This document shows, piece after piece, positions 17,006-25,922 of a stretch of 64,000 nucleotides of DNA (the stretch's first letter is position 1; the number at the start of each line of letters is the position of its first letter). The stretch is from positions 62,001 through 126,000 of the forward strand of contig NZ_JADOET010000007.1 of NCBI RefSeq assembly GCF_015645385.1, written 5' to 3'. Below the pieces are notes generated by a model, which saw only the letters and a list, made by a program, of their open reading frames with translations, made no database searches and was not told where the DNA came from. The DNA comes from Winogradskyella marina. Its GTDB lineage: Bacteria > Bacteroidota > Bacteroidia > Flavobacteriales > Flavobacteriaceae. The translations under genes were made by a program, and so were the position numbers.

Positions 17006-17352
17006 TGTCCTATTTTATAGAACTAAATAGTCCACATTATAAATATCAATAAGATAATGAGCAACAGTACTATTGCAAAATTACAAAGCATATGCATGAA
17101 TATTATCAATAAACTATTAATACAAATTCTATCTAAATTTCAGTTTAAAACACATGATTTCAAACATTTTTATCATTACATATTAAAAAACCAAAAAGAA
17201 ACATATAGATAATTCGGTTCTAAATGATGGTATATATTTATCAAAAATGAATATTGAAGAAACTTTAAGACCCTCAAAACTCACAAAGCACTATAGCTTT
17301 GTTTATAAAACGACTGTTTCCTATAAATAGAGTCTATACATCTTTTAAAAGC
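17006..17352. other. gene-free AT-rich stretch
   Basis: About 345 bases between two convergent genes, bounded by a terminator on each side. All frames are interrupted by frequent stops, and I see no tRNA-like fold, repeat or conserved motif. It is probably spacer or fully decayed sequence. Confidence 0.6.
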
Positions 17353-17382
17353 ACAGAGGACTTAATAAATTAAGTCCTCTGT
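17353..17382 (-). terminator. intrinsic terminator for the minus-strand T9SS cargo gene
   Basis: ACAGAGGACTTAA / TTAAGTCCTCTGT, a 13- to 14-bp near-perfect inverted repeat with a minimal loop, 27 bases beyond the stop of the gene at 17409. On the minus strand it is followed by GCTTTT. Confidence 0.8.
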
Positions 17383-17408
17383 TATAGTATTAATAAGAAA
17401 AAGAAATA

Positions 17409-18440
17409 TTACTCTTTAATAAATTTCTTAGTTTGTGAAGCACCATCAGTTGAGTTAATAGTCATAATATAAACCCCTGAAGTTAGATTAGAAATATCAA
17501 ATACATTCGTATTACTAAAATCAGAATTTTTCGTAAGAACCACTTGACCTAGGCTATTAAAAATTTCAACATTTTTAATTGAAATATCTGAAGCTAGAGT
17601 AATTGACTCTTTCGCTGGATTTGGATAAAGCCCAACTGAATTCAATTCAAACTCTTCTGTATTCAATAAAGTATTACTTGCTGTTGCCCTAGCCTCATAA
17701 TTATCAAAAATCATAGTGGTAGAAGCTGTGTTTGCACCTCCAGCTGTAGAACTTCCTGAGGCAACAACAAAATCCACTTCTGCCGGTGTGTCAACAGCAA
17801 CATTCGTTGGAAGACCTAAAGGACCACCCGTTATTGCATCGCTATCAATTAAAACCTCACCAGTAATTGTGTTATAACTAACACCAACTTTAGACCAAGT
17901 ATTAGATGCTAATGCCAAACCTGGAGCTGCTGCCAAACCGTATGTAAAATTACCTGGAGATAGCTCACCTGTAGGGAGACTATATGCTATAACTGATAAA
18001 GTATTAGTATCAGCGTCGACAATAAAACCAGCTAATACTTTAGTATAGTCAGCGTTATAAATATAAACACCAAAAGTATTTTTTGAAGTTCCAACAGCTC
18101 CAGGATTAACTGAAACTTCCACTTCAACTATATCGTTACCTGATGTTCTTGATGCCCAAGCGCCTGCAAATCCATCATTCCATATAAATGCTGATCCAGA
18201 ATCACCATTTGGTCCTGTAATAGTAAAACCGTTAGTGGAAGCAACACCCCCTGTCGTTACAGCTAAATTAGCTTCGGTCATATTGGTCGTCGAGCCATCA
18301 CCATTGCCTATTTGGCTTTGCCAAGTACCTTGTCCTGAAATACTCCCTAAAGACAAACCATCAAAAGTTTCAGATTCAATAGTTTGCCCAAATGAAATAA
18401 ATGGAACGATAAATAATAAATAAAGTAATTTTGTTCTCAT
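17409..18440 (-). CDS. T9SS-secreted protein, jellyroll-like
   Basis: 343 residues with signal peptide MRTKLLYLLFIVPFISFG. Residues about 22-245 form a Gly/Thr/Asn-rich beta domain (ESETFDGLSLGSISGQGTW..., IFDNYEARA) like LamG/laminin-type concanavalin folds found in secreted carbohydrate-binding proteins. The last 75 residues are a T9SS type A sorting domain (VGLYPNPAKESITL, VEIFNSLGQVVL, GVYIMTINS, QTKKFIKE), which sends the protein across the outer membrane and is then removed. No catalytic motif is seen. It is monocistronic and ends at its own terminator. Confidence 0.85.
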   Translation of the reverse strand: MRTKLLYLLFIVPFISFGQTIESETFDGLSLGSISGQGTWQSQIGNGDGSTTNMTEANLAVTTGGVASTNGFTITGPNGDSGSAFIWNDGFAGAWASRTSGNDIVEVEVSVNPGAVGTSKNTFGVYIYNADYTKVLAGFIVDADTNTLSVIAYSLPTGELSPGNFTYGLAAAPGLALASNTWSKVGVSYNTITGEVLIDSDAITGGPLGLPTNVAVDTPAEVDFVVASGSSTAGGANTASTTMIFDNYEARATASNTLLNTEEFELNSVGLYPNPAKESITLASDISIKNVEIFNSLGQVVLTKNSDFSNTNVFDISNLTSGVYIMTINSTDGASQTKKFIKE

Positions 18441-18512
18441 AATATATGTGTTTTTTTAAATTAAATTGAAAGGTAAAACAAATTTACAATAAGCAGAAAA
18501 AATACTACAACT

Positions 18513-19553
18513 TTAACTTTTATTAGCCAACTGTCCACAAGCAGCATCAATATCCTTACCTCTACTTCGTCTTACAGTAACCGTAATATTATTTGCCTCT
18601 AGAACAGAAACATACATATCAATCGCTTTTGAATGGGCTTGCTGAAACTCACCATCATCTATTGGGTTGTATTCAATAAGGTTGACTTTACTTGGTGCGA
18701 ATTTGCAAAACTCTACTAAAGCTTCGGCATCTTTTCGTTTATCGTTAATTGCATCCCAAACCACATACTCGTACGTAATTCTATTTTTTGTAGCTGCGTA
18801 CCAATATTGTAATGCCTCTCTTAAATCGGATAACGGAAATGTAGCGTTAAATGGCATTATTGAGGTACGAATTTCATCTATGGCCGAGTGTAATGATACG
18901 GCTAACTTAAATTTCACCTTATCATCTGCCATCTTTTTTATCATTTTTGGCACTCCAGAGGTTGACACCACAATTCGTTTTGGTGACATCCCTAAGCCTT
19001 CTGGCGAGGTGATTTTATCTATAGCCTTAAGCACATTATTGTAGTTCATTAAGGGTTCTCCCATTCCCATAAACACAATATTACTTAATGGTCTGTTATG
19101 ATATAATCGGCTTTCATTATCTATAGCAACAACTTGGTCGTATATTTCATCTGGATTCAAATTACGCATACGTTTTAATCGCGATGTTGCACAAAACCTA
19201 CAATCTAAACTACAACCTACTTGAGACGACACACAAGCTGTGGTTCTGGTGGCTGTGGGAATTAAAACCGACTCTACCACTAAATCATCATGTAAACGAA
19301 CCGCATTTTTAATAGTACCATCAGAGCTACGTTGCATCTGATCTACTTTTATATGATTAATAACAAAGTTATCTTCTAGCATTTGTCTGGTTTCTAAAGA
19401 TACATTGGTCATATCTTCAAAACTATGTGCAGACTTTTGCCACAACCACTCATAAACCTGGTTACCTCTAAAAGCTTTATCTCCTTGTTTTACAAAGAAA
19501 TCTCTGAGTTGCTTTTTCGTTAATGCGCGTATGTCTTTCTTTTTGGCTTCCAT
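18513..19553 (-). CDS. rlmN: 23S rRNA (A2503-C2) / tRNA (A37-C2) methyltransferase RlmN
   Basis: 346 residues from the ATG at 19553 (MEAKKKDIRALTKKQLRDFF). The frame continues to 19610, but that part crosses the queA terminator. This is a radical-SAM enzyme that methylates C2 of A2503 in 23S rRNA and A37 in tRNAs. The cluster motif is CSLDCRFC (about residues 106-113), and the resolving/catalytic Cys lies in DIDAACGQL at the C terminus; both are required by the double-Cys mechanism. It is downstream of queA, another RNA-modification gene, but separated by a terminator. Confidence 0.95.
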   Translation of the reverse strand: MEAKKKDIRALTKKQLRDFFVKQGDKAFRGNQVYEWLWQKSAHSFEDMTNVSLETRQMLEDNFVINHIKVDQMQRSSDGTIKNAVRLHDDLVVESVLIPTATRTTACVSSQVGCSLDCRFCATSRLKRMRNLNPDEIYDQVVAIDNESRLYHNRPLSNIVFMGMGEPLMNYNNVLKAIDKITSPEGLGMSPKRIVVSTSGVPKMIKKMADDKVKFKLAVSLHSAIDEIRTSIMPFNATFPLSDLREALQYWYAATKNRITYEYVVWDAINDKRKDAEALVEFCKFAPSKVNLIEYNPIDDGEFQQAHSKAIDMYVSVLEANNITVTVRRSRGKDIDAACGQLANKS

Positions 19554-19595
19554 ATTTTGCAAAAGTAATGAAATGAATTTAGGTTTTCCCTTAAA

Positions 19596-19623
19596 ATAAA
19601 AAAGCCTCAATAAAGAGGCTTTT
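19596..19623 (-). terminator. intrinsic terminator after queA
   Basis: AAAAGCCTC / GAGGCTTTT with a 6-base loop, 20 bases beyond the queA stop. On the minus strand it is followed by a TTTTTTATTTT tail. It lies between queA and rlmN and so separates them into two units. Confidence 0.88.
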
Positions 19624-19643
19624 AGAATAGATGTTATTCGTAA

Positions 19644-20693
19644 TTAGATGATTAACATAGCGTCACCATAAGAATAGAACTTATACTTTTCTTTTACAGC
19701 TTCTTCATATGCTTTTTTCATAAAATCATGACCTGCAAATGCCGATGTCATCATTAACAATGTCGATTTTGGTGTATGGAAGTTTGTAATCATACAATTA
19801 GCGATGCTAAAATCATACGGTGGAAATATAAATTTATTGGTCCATCCTTCAAATGCATTTAATCTTCCGTTTGATGATACAGAACTTTCAATTGTACGCA
19901 TTGATGTTGTACCTACAGCACATACGCGCTTTCTATTTTCAATAGCGTTATTTACCGTATCTGCCGAATTTTGTTTAATGATGATCTCTTCACTATCCAT
20001 TTTGTGTTTCGATAAATCTTCAACTTCAACCGGATTGAATGTACCTAAACCAACATGTAAAGTAACTTCAGCTGTTTTAACGCCTTTAATCTCTAAACGT
20101 TTTAATAAGTGTTTAGAAAAATGCAAACCTGCTGTTGGTGCTGCTACAGCGCCTTCATTTTTTGCATAAATAGTTTGGTAACGCTCTTCATCTTCTGGCT
20201 CTACCTCTCTATTAATATATTTTGGCAATGGTGTTTCACCAAGTTGGGTTAATTTTGTTCTAAAGTCTGTGTAAGAACCATCATAAAGGAAGCGTAATGT
20301 TCTACCTCTTGAGGTTGTGTTATCAATAACTTCGGCAACTAATGTCTCATCTTCACCAAAATACAATTTATTACCAATTCTTATTTTACGAGCAGGATCT
20401 ACCAATACATCCCAAAGACGTTGATCTTGGTTTAATTCACGAAGTAAAAACACTTCGATACGTGCGCCTGTTTTTTCTTTATTACCAAATAAACGTGCTG
20501 GAAACACTTTGGTATCATTCATAATCATCACATCACCTTCATCAAAATAATCGATAATATCCTTGAATTGTTTGTGTTCAATAGTTTGTTCTGCCCTATT
20601 AAGCACCATTAATCGCGATTCGTCCCTGTGTTCTGCAGGACGTTCGGCAAGTAATTCTTCAGGAAGGTCAAAATGGAAATGTGATAATTTCAT
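19644..20693 (-). CDS. queA: tRNA preQ1(34) S-adenosylmethionine ribosyltransferase-isomerase QueA
   Basis: 349 residues from the ATG at 20693 ([19 protein letters not shown]); the earlier in-frame ATG at 20726 would add an unconserved Lys-rich tag. Transfers and isomerises the ribosyl part of SAM onto preQ1 at tRNA position 34 to form epoxyqueuosine. Family blocks: [52 protein letters not shown] and [18 protein letters not shown]. It is followed closely by a terminator. Upstream aroA is on the same strand with 74 bases between. Confidence 0.96.
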   Translation of the reverse strand: MKLSHFHFDLPEELLAERPAEHRDESRLMVLNRAEQTIEHKQFKDIIDYFDEGDVMIMNDTKVFPARLFGNKEKTGARIEVFLLRELNQDQRLWDVLVDPARKIRIGNKLYFGEDETLVAEVIDNTTSRGRTLRFLYDGSYTDFRTKLTQLGETPLPKYINREVEPEDEERYQTIYAKNEGAVAAPTAGLHFSKHLLKRLEIKGVKTAEVTLHVGLGTFNPVEVEDLSKHKMDSEEIIIKQNSADTVNNAIENRKRVCAVGTTSMRTIESSVSSNGRLNAFEGWTNKFIFPPYDFSIANCMITNFHTPKSTLLMMTSAFAGHDFMKKAYEEAVKEKYKFYSYGDAMLII

Positions 20694-20767
20694 ATGTGTC
20701 TTTTTATTTTTTTTAGCGAATTGCAAATATACAATCTCGAGATAGGCGTTGTCAAGTAAATGAGGGA

Positions 20768-21994
20768 TTATTTTAAATTGAAGCCAATGGATTTAAAATC
20801 TTCCCAAAATTGAGGATAAGACTTACTCACCACATCAGCGTTTTCAATATCAATTGGCACTTTTAAACCTAAAGGTGCAAAAGCCATTGCCATTCTGTGA
20901 TCATTGTAAGTTGCAATTTTAATATTACTATTGCGATTTTCCGATGGTTGTAAGTGCAAAGAAAGGTCTGTAATCTCTACTTGAGCACCTAACTTTTCTA
21001 ATTCAGTTTTAAGCGCTACTAAGCGATCTGTTTCCTTAATTTTTAAGGTATGTAATCCAATCATATAACACTCTAACCCTAAACCAAATGCCGTAACAGC
21101 AATGGTTTGCGCAATATCTGGTGCATTTTTTAAATCTAATTCAACTTTCAACTTTTTATCAGGATTTGATATTTTTTGAAGCCTTATAGATTCGTCTTTA
21201 AAAGTCGTAGTAATTCCAAATTCCTTGTAAATAGTAGCTAATACAGAGTCACCCTGTAAACTTTTGTCTTTATAGGCTGCAATCGTAATTTCAGTACCAA
21301 CAGGACTTAATGCGATTAGACTATAAAAATATGATGCTGATGACCAATCGGACTCAACAGTTAAGGTTTGTGGTTTGAGGTTTGTGGTTTGAGGTTTTAC
21401 AGTTATTGTATTTTCAATAAAGCTCGTTTCAACTCCAATAGATTGCAACAAACTCAAGGTCATATTAATATATGGTACAGAGGTTATTTTCCCTTTTAAG
21501 GTTAGTTCTAATCCGTTTTCTAGTTTAGACGCAATTAGTAATAATGCCGAAATATACTGACTACTAACGTTTGCTTGTAAAGTGACTTTGTGCTTTGTTA
21601 ATTCACTTCCTACTATTTTTATAGGTGGAAAACCATCATTTTCTAAATAAGTGATATCTGCACCTAACATTTTTAGAGCATCGACCAAAATTTTAATTGG
21701 ACGTTCTTTCATACGAGGCGATCCCGTAAGAATGGTTTCTCTACCCTTTTGAATAGCGAAATACGCTGTTAAAAACCGCATAGCAGTACCAGCATGATGA
21801 ATATCTATTAATTCGTCTTCTGAAACCAATGCGTTTTGCATGAGTACAGAATCGTCTGAGTTAGATACATTGTTGATACTTATTTGAGGATACAAAGCCT
21901 GAAGCAACAGTAAGCGATTTGATTCACTTTTTGATCCTGTAATTTGAATCTTTTGGTGATTATGAAGTTTTGATTTTTGGATTCTAATGTCCAT
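20768..21994 (-). CDS. aroA: 3-phosphoshikimate 1-carboxyvinyltransferase (EPSP synthase)
   Basis: 408 residues. Joins phosphoenolpyruvate to shikimate-3-phosphate in the sixth step of the shikimate pathway. Motifs: [16 protein letters not shown] (N-terminal Lys/Ser/Arg substrate site), [31 protein letters not shown] and the C-terminal [13 protein letters not shown]. The strand around residues 200-212 contains a repeated [11 protein letters not shown], encoded by a tandem 14-bp DNA repeat (about 21366-21396), likely a late in-frame expansion in a surface loop. It is separate from the other aromatic genes at 24.7-28.8 kb. Confidence 0.95.
   Translation of the reverse strand: MDIRIQKSKLHNHQKIQITGSKSESNRLLLLQALYPQISINNVSNSDDSVLMQNALVSEDELIDIHHAGTAMRFLTAYFAIQKGRETILTGSPRMKERPIKILVDALKMLGADITYLENDGFPPIKIVGSELTKHKVTLQANVSSQYISALLLIASKLENGLELTLKGKITSVPYINMTLSLLQSIGVETSFIENTITVKPQTTNLKPQTLTVESDWSSASYFYSLIALSPVGTEITIAAYKDKSLQGDSVLATIYKEFGITTTFKDESIRLQKISNPDKKLKVELDLKNAPDIAQTIAVTAFGLGLECYMIGLHTLKIKETDRLVALKTELEKLGAQVEITDLSLHLQPSENRNSNIKIATYNDHRMAMAFAPLGLKVPIDIENADVVSKSYPQFWEDFKSIGFNLK
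21366..21396. repeat. short tandem repeat inside aroA (GGTTTGTGGTTTGA unit, about 2 copies)
   Basis: The plus strand shows the 14-base unit repeated twice plus a partial copy. It is translated in frame as [11 protein letters not shown] just before the conserved [10 protein letters not shown] segment. Its length keeps the frame. Confidence 0.75.
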
Positions 21995-22027
21995 AAGAAA
22001 GCTCTAAATAAAAAATGAATGACAAAA

Positions 22028-22354
22028 TTACTTTAATTTATCATTATTGTGATGTCTGTTGTGATCTCGTTTTGCCTTTTTATCCATTTTTTTATCAAAA
22101 GCGGCTTGTAAGTCTATTCCCGTTTGGTTTGCTAAACACAATACAACAAACATTACATCAGATAATTCTTCACCTAGATCTTTATCTTTATCACTTTCCT
22201 TTTCGCTTTGCTCTCCGTAGCGTCTTGCTATAATACGAGCCACTTCACCAACTTCTTCGGTTAACTGTGCCATGTTTGTAAGTTCATTAAAATACCTTAC
22301 ACCATGTTCATTTATCCAATCGTCAACTTCCTTTTGTGCGTTTTTAATATTCAT
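22028..22354 (-). CDS. MazG-like nucleotide pyrophosphohydrolase
   Basis: 108 residues. The helical MazG-type metal site is visible as EEVGEVARIIARRYG (about 33-47) and LGEELSDVMFVVLCLANQTGID (about 61-82), giving the ExxE...ExxD metal ligands. Such short single-domain proteins hydrolyse (d)NTPs to monophosphates for pool cleaning. The substrate cannot be read from sequence. The His/Lys-rich tail (KKAKRDHNRHHNNDK) is unusual but short. It lies between dtd and aroA in a same-strand run. Confidence 0.85.
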   Translation of the reverse strand: MNIKNAQKEVDDWINEHGVRYFNELTNMAQLTEEVGEVARIIARRYGEQSEKESDKDKDLGEELSDVMFVVLCLANQTGIDLQAAFDKKMDKKAKRDHNRHHNNDKLK

Positions 22355-22408
22355 ATTCAGTTTTTTTTATGGTTAAAAGCATATATCCTAAGATTTACCT
22401 ATTGGTTT

Positions 22409-22861
22409 TTACGTTCTATGCTTAGAATCGATAATGATCGTTACAGGACCATCATTAACTAACTGCACTTTCATGTCTGCTCCAAACTCTCCTGTTTGTA
22501 TCGGTTTCCCTAAATGCTCTTGAAGTGTTTTAATAAAATCATTATACATCGGAATAGCAACATCTGGTTTTGCTGCTTTAATATAACTCGGGCGATTTCC
22601 TTTTTTTGTACTGGCGTGAAGTGTGAATTGACTCACCAAAATAACATCTCCATTAACAGCTTTTAGAGAGGTGTTCATTACATCGTTTTCATCTGGAAAA
22701 ATACGAAGATTTGTTATTTTATTACAAAGCCACTTGATGTCTTCTTGAGAATCGTCATGCTCAATACCTAACAAAATTACCAATCCTTTTTCTATAGCTG
22801 CTACTTCAGAATTATTTATAACAACCGAAGCTTCAGAAACTCTTTGTATTACTATTTTCAT
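22409..22861 (-). CDS. dtd: D-aminoacyl-tRNA deacylase
   Basis: 150 residues, the family's standard length. Removes D-amino acids mistakenly attached to tRNA. The two active-site strands are present: SQFTLHAST (about 77-85) and the cis Gly-Pro motif in NDGPVTIIIDS near the C terminus. It is followed by the MazG-like gene after 54 bases. A small hairpin repeat (22866-22885) lies only 4 bases upstream of its start codon. Confidence 0.95.
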   Translation of the reverse strand: MKIVIQRVSEASVVINNSEVAAIEKGLVILLGIEHDDSQEDIKWLCNKITNLRIFPDENDVMNTSLKAVNGDVILVSQFTLHASTKKGNRPSYIKAAKPDVAIPMYNDFIKTLQEHLGKPIQTGEFGADMKVQLVNDGPVTIIIDSKHRT

Positions 22862-22865
22862 ATCA

Positions 22866-22885
22866 TTTCCCTTGAAAATGGGAAT
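22866..22885. repeat. dispersed hairpin TTTCCC...GGGAA just upstream of dtd
   Basis: TTCCC and GGGAA arms around an A/T-rich loop. On the dtd mRNA the 3' arm runs straight into the start: GGGAAATGATATG. The thyA leader at 43974-43991 has the same layout (GGGAAATGTTATG). Confidence 0.6.
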
Positions 22886-22894
22886 CGTTTTTTA

Positions 22895-22925
22895 AACCTA
22901 AAAGGTTTTGAAAACCTTGCAGGTT
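22895..22925. repeat. nested hairpin AACCT..AAGGTTTT-g-AAAACCTT..AGGTT
   Basis: Two stacked inverted repeats (5 bp outer, 8 bp inner) in the 83-base gap between rsgA and dtd. It is likely another small dispersed element or an RNA-stabilising hairpin; no T-run follows that would make it a clear terminator. Confidence 0.55.
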
Positions 22926-22944
22926 AGCGGATTTACACTAAATA

Positions 22945-23895
22945 CTAATTTTCTTCCCAATTATCTGTTCTGTAATGCTCATCTTCGCCTTCTAAAATTT
23001 GAAGATAACTTTTATACCTAGAATAAGACACCTCATTAGCTTCTAAGGCATCTTTAACGGCACATTTTGGTTCGTTTAAGTGAATACAATTATTGAATTT
23101 ACAATCTTGCTTTAGTGCGAAAAATTCAGGAAAATAATCACCAACTTCTTCCCGTTCCATATCAACAACTCCAAAACCTTTAATGCCTGGTGTATCAATA
23201 ATGACAGCATCGAAACTAAGATCGAACATTTCTGCAAATGTGGTAGTGTGCTGTCCTTGACTATGTTGTGTAGAAATTGCTTTTGTTTTTAAGTCTAAGG
23301 ATGGCTCAATAGCATTAACTAAAGTCGATTTACCAACTCCTGAATGACCAGCGAACATACTCACCTTACCTTTCATTAACGCTTTTACTTTGTCTATATT
23401 TTTCCCTGTGGTTGCTGAAATCCCAATACACTCGTAACCTATGTCTCTATAAATGCTGGCTAGATATTTTACTTCGAGTAAGGTGTCCTCATCATAGCTA
23501 TCTATTTTATTAAATAATAGAACTGTATTAATAGAATATGCCTCAGAAGTAACTAAAAACCGATCAATAAACGTGGTAAATGTTGGCGGATTATCTATGG
23601 TTACCAACAAAAACACCTGATCGATATTAGCTGCAATAATATGCGTTTGCTTAGAAAGGTTAACTGATTTACGAACAATATAGTTTTTGCGCTCTTCAAT
23701 ACGATTAATAACACCTGTTTCAGTATTATTTTTTGTTTCAAGATCGAATTCTACTTTATCGCCAACAGCAATTGGATTGGTACTTTTAATACCATCTAAC
23801 CTAAAACGGCCTTTAATTCTACATTCATAGAATTTACCGTTTAAGGTTTTTACAGTGTACCAACTGCCTGTAGATTTATATACTGTTCCTGTCAT
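22945..23895 (-). CDS. rsgA: ribosome small-subunit-dependent GTPase RsgA
   Basis: 316 residues from the ATG at 23895 (MTGTVYKSTGSWY); the extra six upstream residues of the longer frame are not conserved. Circularly permuted GTPase that checks late 30S maturation. An N-terminal OB fold comes first, then the G motifs in permuted order: G4 (LLFNKIDS, about 133), G1 (GHSGVGKSTLVN, about 185) and G3 (DTPGIKGF, about 235). A C-terminal zinc knuckle follows (CKFNNCIHLNEPKC). It is first in a run with dtd and the MazG-like gene. Confidence 0.95.
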   Translation of the reverse strand: MTGTVYKSTGSWYTVKTLNGKFYECRIKGRFRLDGIKSTNPIAVGDKVEFDLETKNNTETGVINRIEERKNYIVRKSVNLSKQTHIIAANIDQVFLLVTIDNPPTFTTFIDRFLVTSEAYSINTVLLFNKIDSYDEDTLLEVKYLASIYRDIGYECIGISATTGKNIDKVKALMKGKVSMFAGHSGVGKSTLVNAIEPSLDLKTKAISTQHSQGQHTTTFAEMFDLSFDAVIIDTPGIKGFGVVDMEREEVGDYFPEFFALKQDCKFNNCIHLNEPKCAVKDALEANEVSYSRYKSYLQILEGEDEHYRTDNWEEN

Positions 23896-23960
23896 TACAA
23901 CAAAGATGGTCATTATTGTTTAATGGAACAAAAAAGCGCGCAAAATATACGAGCCAATTT

Positions 23961-24587
23961 TTAACTTTTTATGGCTTTTATAGGTTCTAATCGACTTCCG
24001 TCAGCTATAATATTTACGATATAGATACCTGTTGGATACGTTGACAAATCAATAGTTCCTTTTTTACCAAACTTTTGCTGTGTTGTATTTTGAATGATTT
24101 TTCCGGACATATCTGCTATTGAAATAGATACATTACTGTAATTATTGACCAACATTAATTGAAAAATTCCGTTCGATGATGGGTTTGGGAAGAGATTTAG
24201 TTTTTTCTCATTCGAGATATCCACAATTTGTTTGACTTCACTAAACATTCCTGAACAACCTATTCGATAATTAAAATAACCATTAATAACAACTTCTTCA
24301 AGGCTACCACCTTCTATTAACTTAACAGTTAAATATTTATCAGAATTTACGACTAGTTCTTTACTTTCATACCCTAAATACGACACAGATAATGTGTCTC
24401 CTTTTTTAGCTTCAAGTTTAAATTCGCCTTTGTTATTCGTAGCAATTCCGTTGGTTGAATTTTTAATCATTACACTTGCTGATTCTAATTGGATGGAATC
24501 ATTGGTAACAATTCCTGTTACTGTAATTTGTGCAGAAGCAATTGCACTTAAACTTAATGCTAGGATAAATAAAGTCATTTTTTTCAT
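23961..24587 (-). CDS. carboxypeptidase-regulatory-like protein with T9SS sorting tail
   Basis: 208 residues with signal peptide MKKMTLFILALSLSAIASAQ. Residues about 21-105 form a CarboxypepD_reg-like beta sandwich (ITVTGIVTNDSIQLESASVMIKN..., KKGDTLSVSYLGYESKEL), the domain usually found before TonB receptors. Here it is instead followed at about 130-208 by a T9SS type A tail (LNLFPNPSSNGIFQLML, SISIADMSGKII, GIYIVNII). So it is a small secreted or surface-attached protein and not a receptor. The binding target is unknown. It is apparently transcribed alone. Confidence 0.82.
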   Translation of the reverse strand: MKKMTLFILALSLSAIASAQITVTGIVTNDSIQLESASVMIKNSTNGIATNNKGEFKLEAKKGDTLSVSYLGYESKELVVNSDKYLTVKLIEGGSLEEVVINGYFNYRIGCSGMFSEVKQIVDISNEKKLNLFPNPSSNGIFQLMLVNNYSNVSISIADMSGKIIQNTTQQKFGKKGTIDLSTYPTGIYIVNIIADGSRLEPIKAIKS

Positions 24588-24689
24588 GAGTGATTGGTTT
24601 TGGATAATAGACCAAACCTATCTAGAAACCAAAACTTAAAAAACAACCAATTCGTAAACGATACGTTTCAATTAGTAAACGCACCAAAT

Positions 24690-24722
24690 AAAAAAGGCTC
24701 GCAAAAATTGCGAACCTTTTTT
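24690..24722 (-). terminator. bidirectional intrinsic terminator
   Basis: AAAAAAGG.TCGCAA / TTGCGA.CCTTTTTT with one mismatch and an AAA loop. It lies 20 bases beyond the stop of the aromatic operon's last gene; the T-run on the minus strand fits termination of that operon. Confidence 0.88.
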
Positions 24723-24740
24723 CATACTTGTAATACACTT

Positions 24741-25823
24741 CTAACTATTAATAATCTTTTCTTGATGATTAATAGATTCTTGGTGAATAGCTTTAAACAT
24801 ACGTAAAATAAACTCTTCACTTAGTCCTTTTTCTTCTCCTTCTAGCACCATACTTCCTAAAATTTCATTCCAACGTTTACTTTGTAAAACAGCAACATTC
24901 TTTTGTTTTTTAAGGGTTCCGATACCATCAGCAACTTTCATGCGTTTTCCTAACAATTCAATAATTTGGTTATCAACAACATCAATCTGAGCTCTTAAAT
25001 TGTTGAGTTCAGCATTGTACTCTGCTTCAGGATCTGTTTCTTTTCTGATCTTTAAATCTTTCATTATCTGCACCAAACTACTTGGTGTTACTTGTTGTGC
25101 AGCATCACTCCAAGCATTTTCAGGATCGAAATGTGTTTCTATCATTAAGCCATCAAAATTAAGATCTAAGGCTGTTTGAGAAACCTCTAAAATCATATCT
25201 CTATTTCCTGTGATATGCGATGGATCATTAATTAAAGGTAAATCTGGAAATCTATTTTGAAACTCAATGGCTAATTGCCATTCTGGTATATTTCTATATT
25301 TAGATTTCTCATATGTTGAAAACCCTCTATGGATAGCTCCTAAATTTTTAATTCCTGCAGAGTATAAACGTTCAATACCACCTAACCATAAGGATAAATC
25401 TGGATTTACTGGATTTTTAACCAATACAATTTTATCGGTTCCTTCTAAAGCATCAGCAATCTCTTGCATTATAAATGGACTTACCGTAGAACGTGCACCA
25501 ATCCATAATAAATCAACATCATGCTCTAATGCTAATTTCACATGCGCTGCATTGGCAACTTCCGTACAGGTCTTCATTCCTGTTTCTTCTTTTACTTTTT
25601 GCAACCATTTTAAACCTAAAGCTCCAACACCTTCAAAGTTACCAGGACGTGTTCTTGGTTTCCAAATACCAGCTCTATAATAATTAACATCTGTATCTTT
25701 TAGCTCGTGTGCTATTTTTAACACTTGCTCTTCTGTTTCTGCGCTACATGGACCTGCAATTACTATTGGATGATCTAATTTCATATCATCTAACCAGGTT
25801 CTCATTTCTTTTTTGTTTTCCAT
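24741..25823 (-). CDS. bifunctional DAHP synthase / chorismate mutase
   Basis: 360 residues. The N-terminal part (about 1-265) is a type I-beta DAHP synthase, the first step of the shikimate pathway: GPCSAETEEQVLKIA, RAGIWKPRTRPGNFEGVG, WIGARSTVSPF, LVKNPVNPDLSLW and NDPSHITGNRD. The C-terminal about 85 residues are an AroQ-type chorismate mutase (LRAQIDVVDNQIIELLGKRMKVADGIG). Mutase fused C-terminally is the Bacteroidota layout and gives feedback control of both enzymes by prephenate-type ligands. It is the last gene of the pheA operon and sits ahead of a strong terminator. Confidence 0.94.
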   Translation of the reverse strand: MENKKEMRTWLDDMKLDHPIVIAGPCSAETEEQVLKIAHELKDTDVNYYRAGIWKPRTRPGNFEGVGALGLKWLQKVKEETGMKTCTEVANAAHVKLALEHDVDLLWIGARSTVSPFIMQEIADALEGTDKIVLVKNPVNPDLSLWLGGIERLYSAGIKNLGAIHRGFSTYEKSKYRNIPEWQLAIEFQNRFPDLPLINDPSHITGNRDMILEVSQTALDLNFDGLMIETHFDPENAWSDAAQQVTPSSLVQIMKDLKIRKETDPEAEYNAELNNLRAQIDVVDNQIIELLGKRMKVADGIGTLKKQKNVAVLQSKRWNEILGSMVLEGEEKGLSEEFILRMFKAIHQESINHQEKIINS

Positions 25824-25922
25824 AATTTTTAAATCAATTTCAATAAATCAAAACCTAAATTCCAATGGTTTTTACTTATAAAGTTCTTGGAATGTGGATT
25901 TTGAAATTTGTTTTTTAGTTAT

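Noticed and set aside
17006-17352. Hidden small gene between the two T9SS cargo genes
   Set aside because: All six frames are broken by frequent stops and show no signal peptide or conserved motif.
23961-24587. TonB-dependent receptor fragment
   Set aside because: The carboxypeptidase-regulatory domain is followed by a complete T9SS tail and a stop; there is no plug or barrel remnant downstream.
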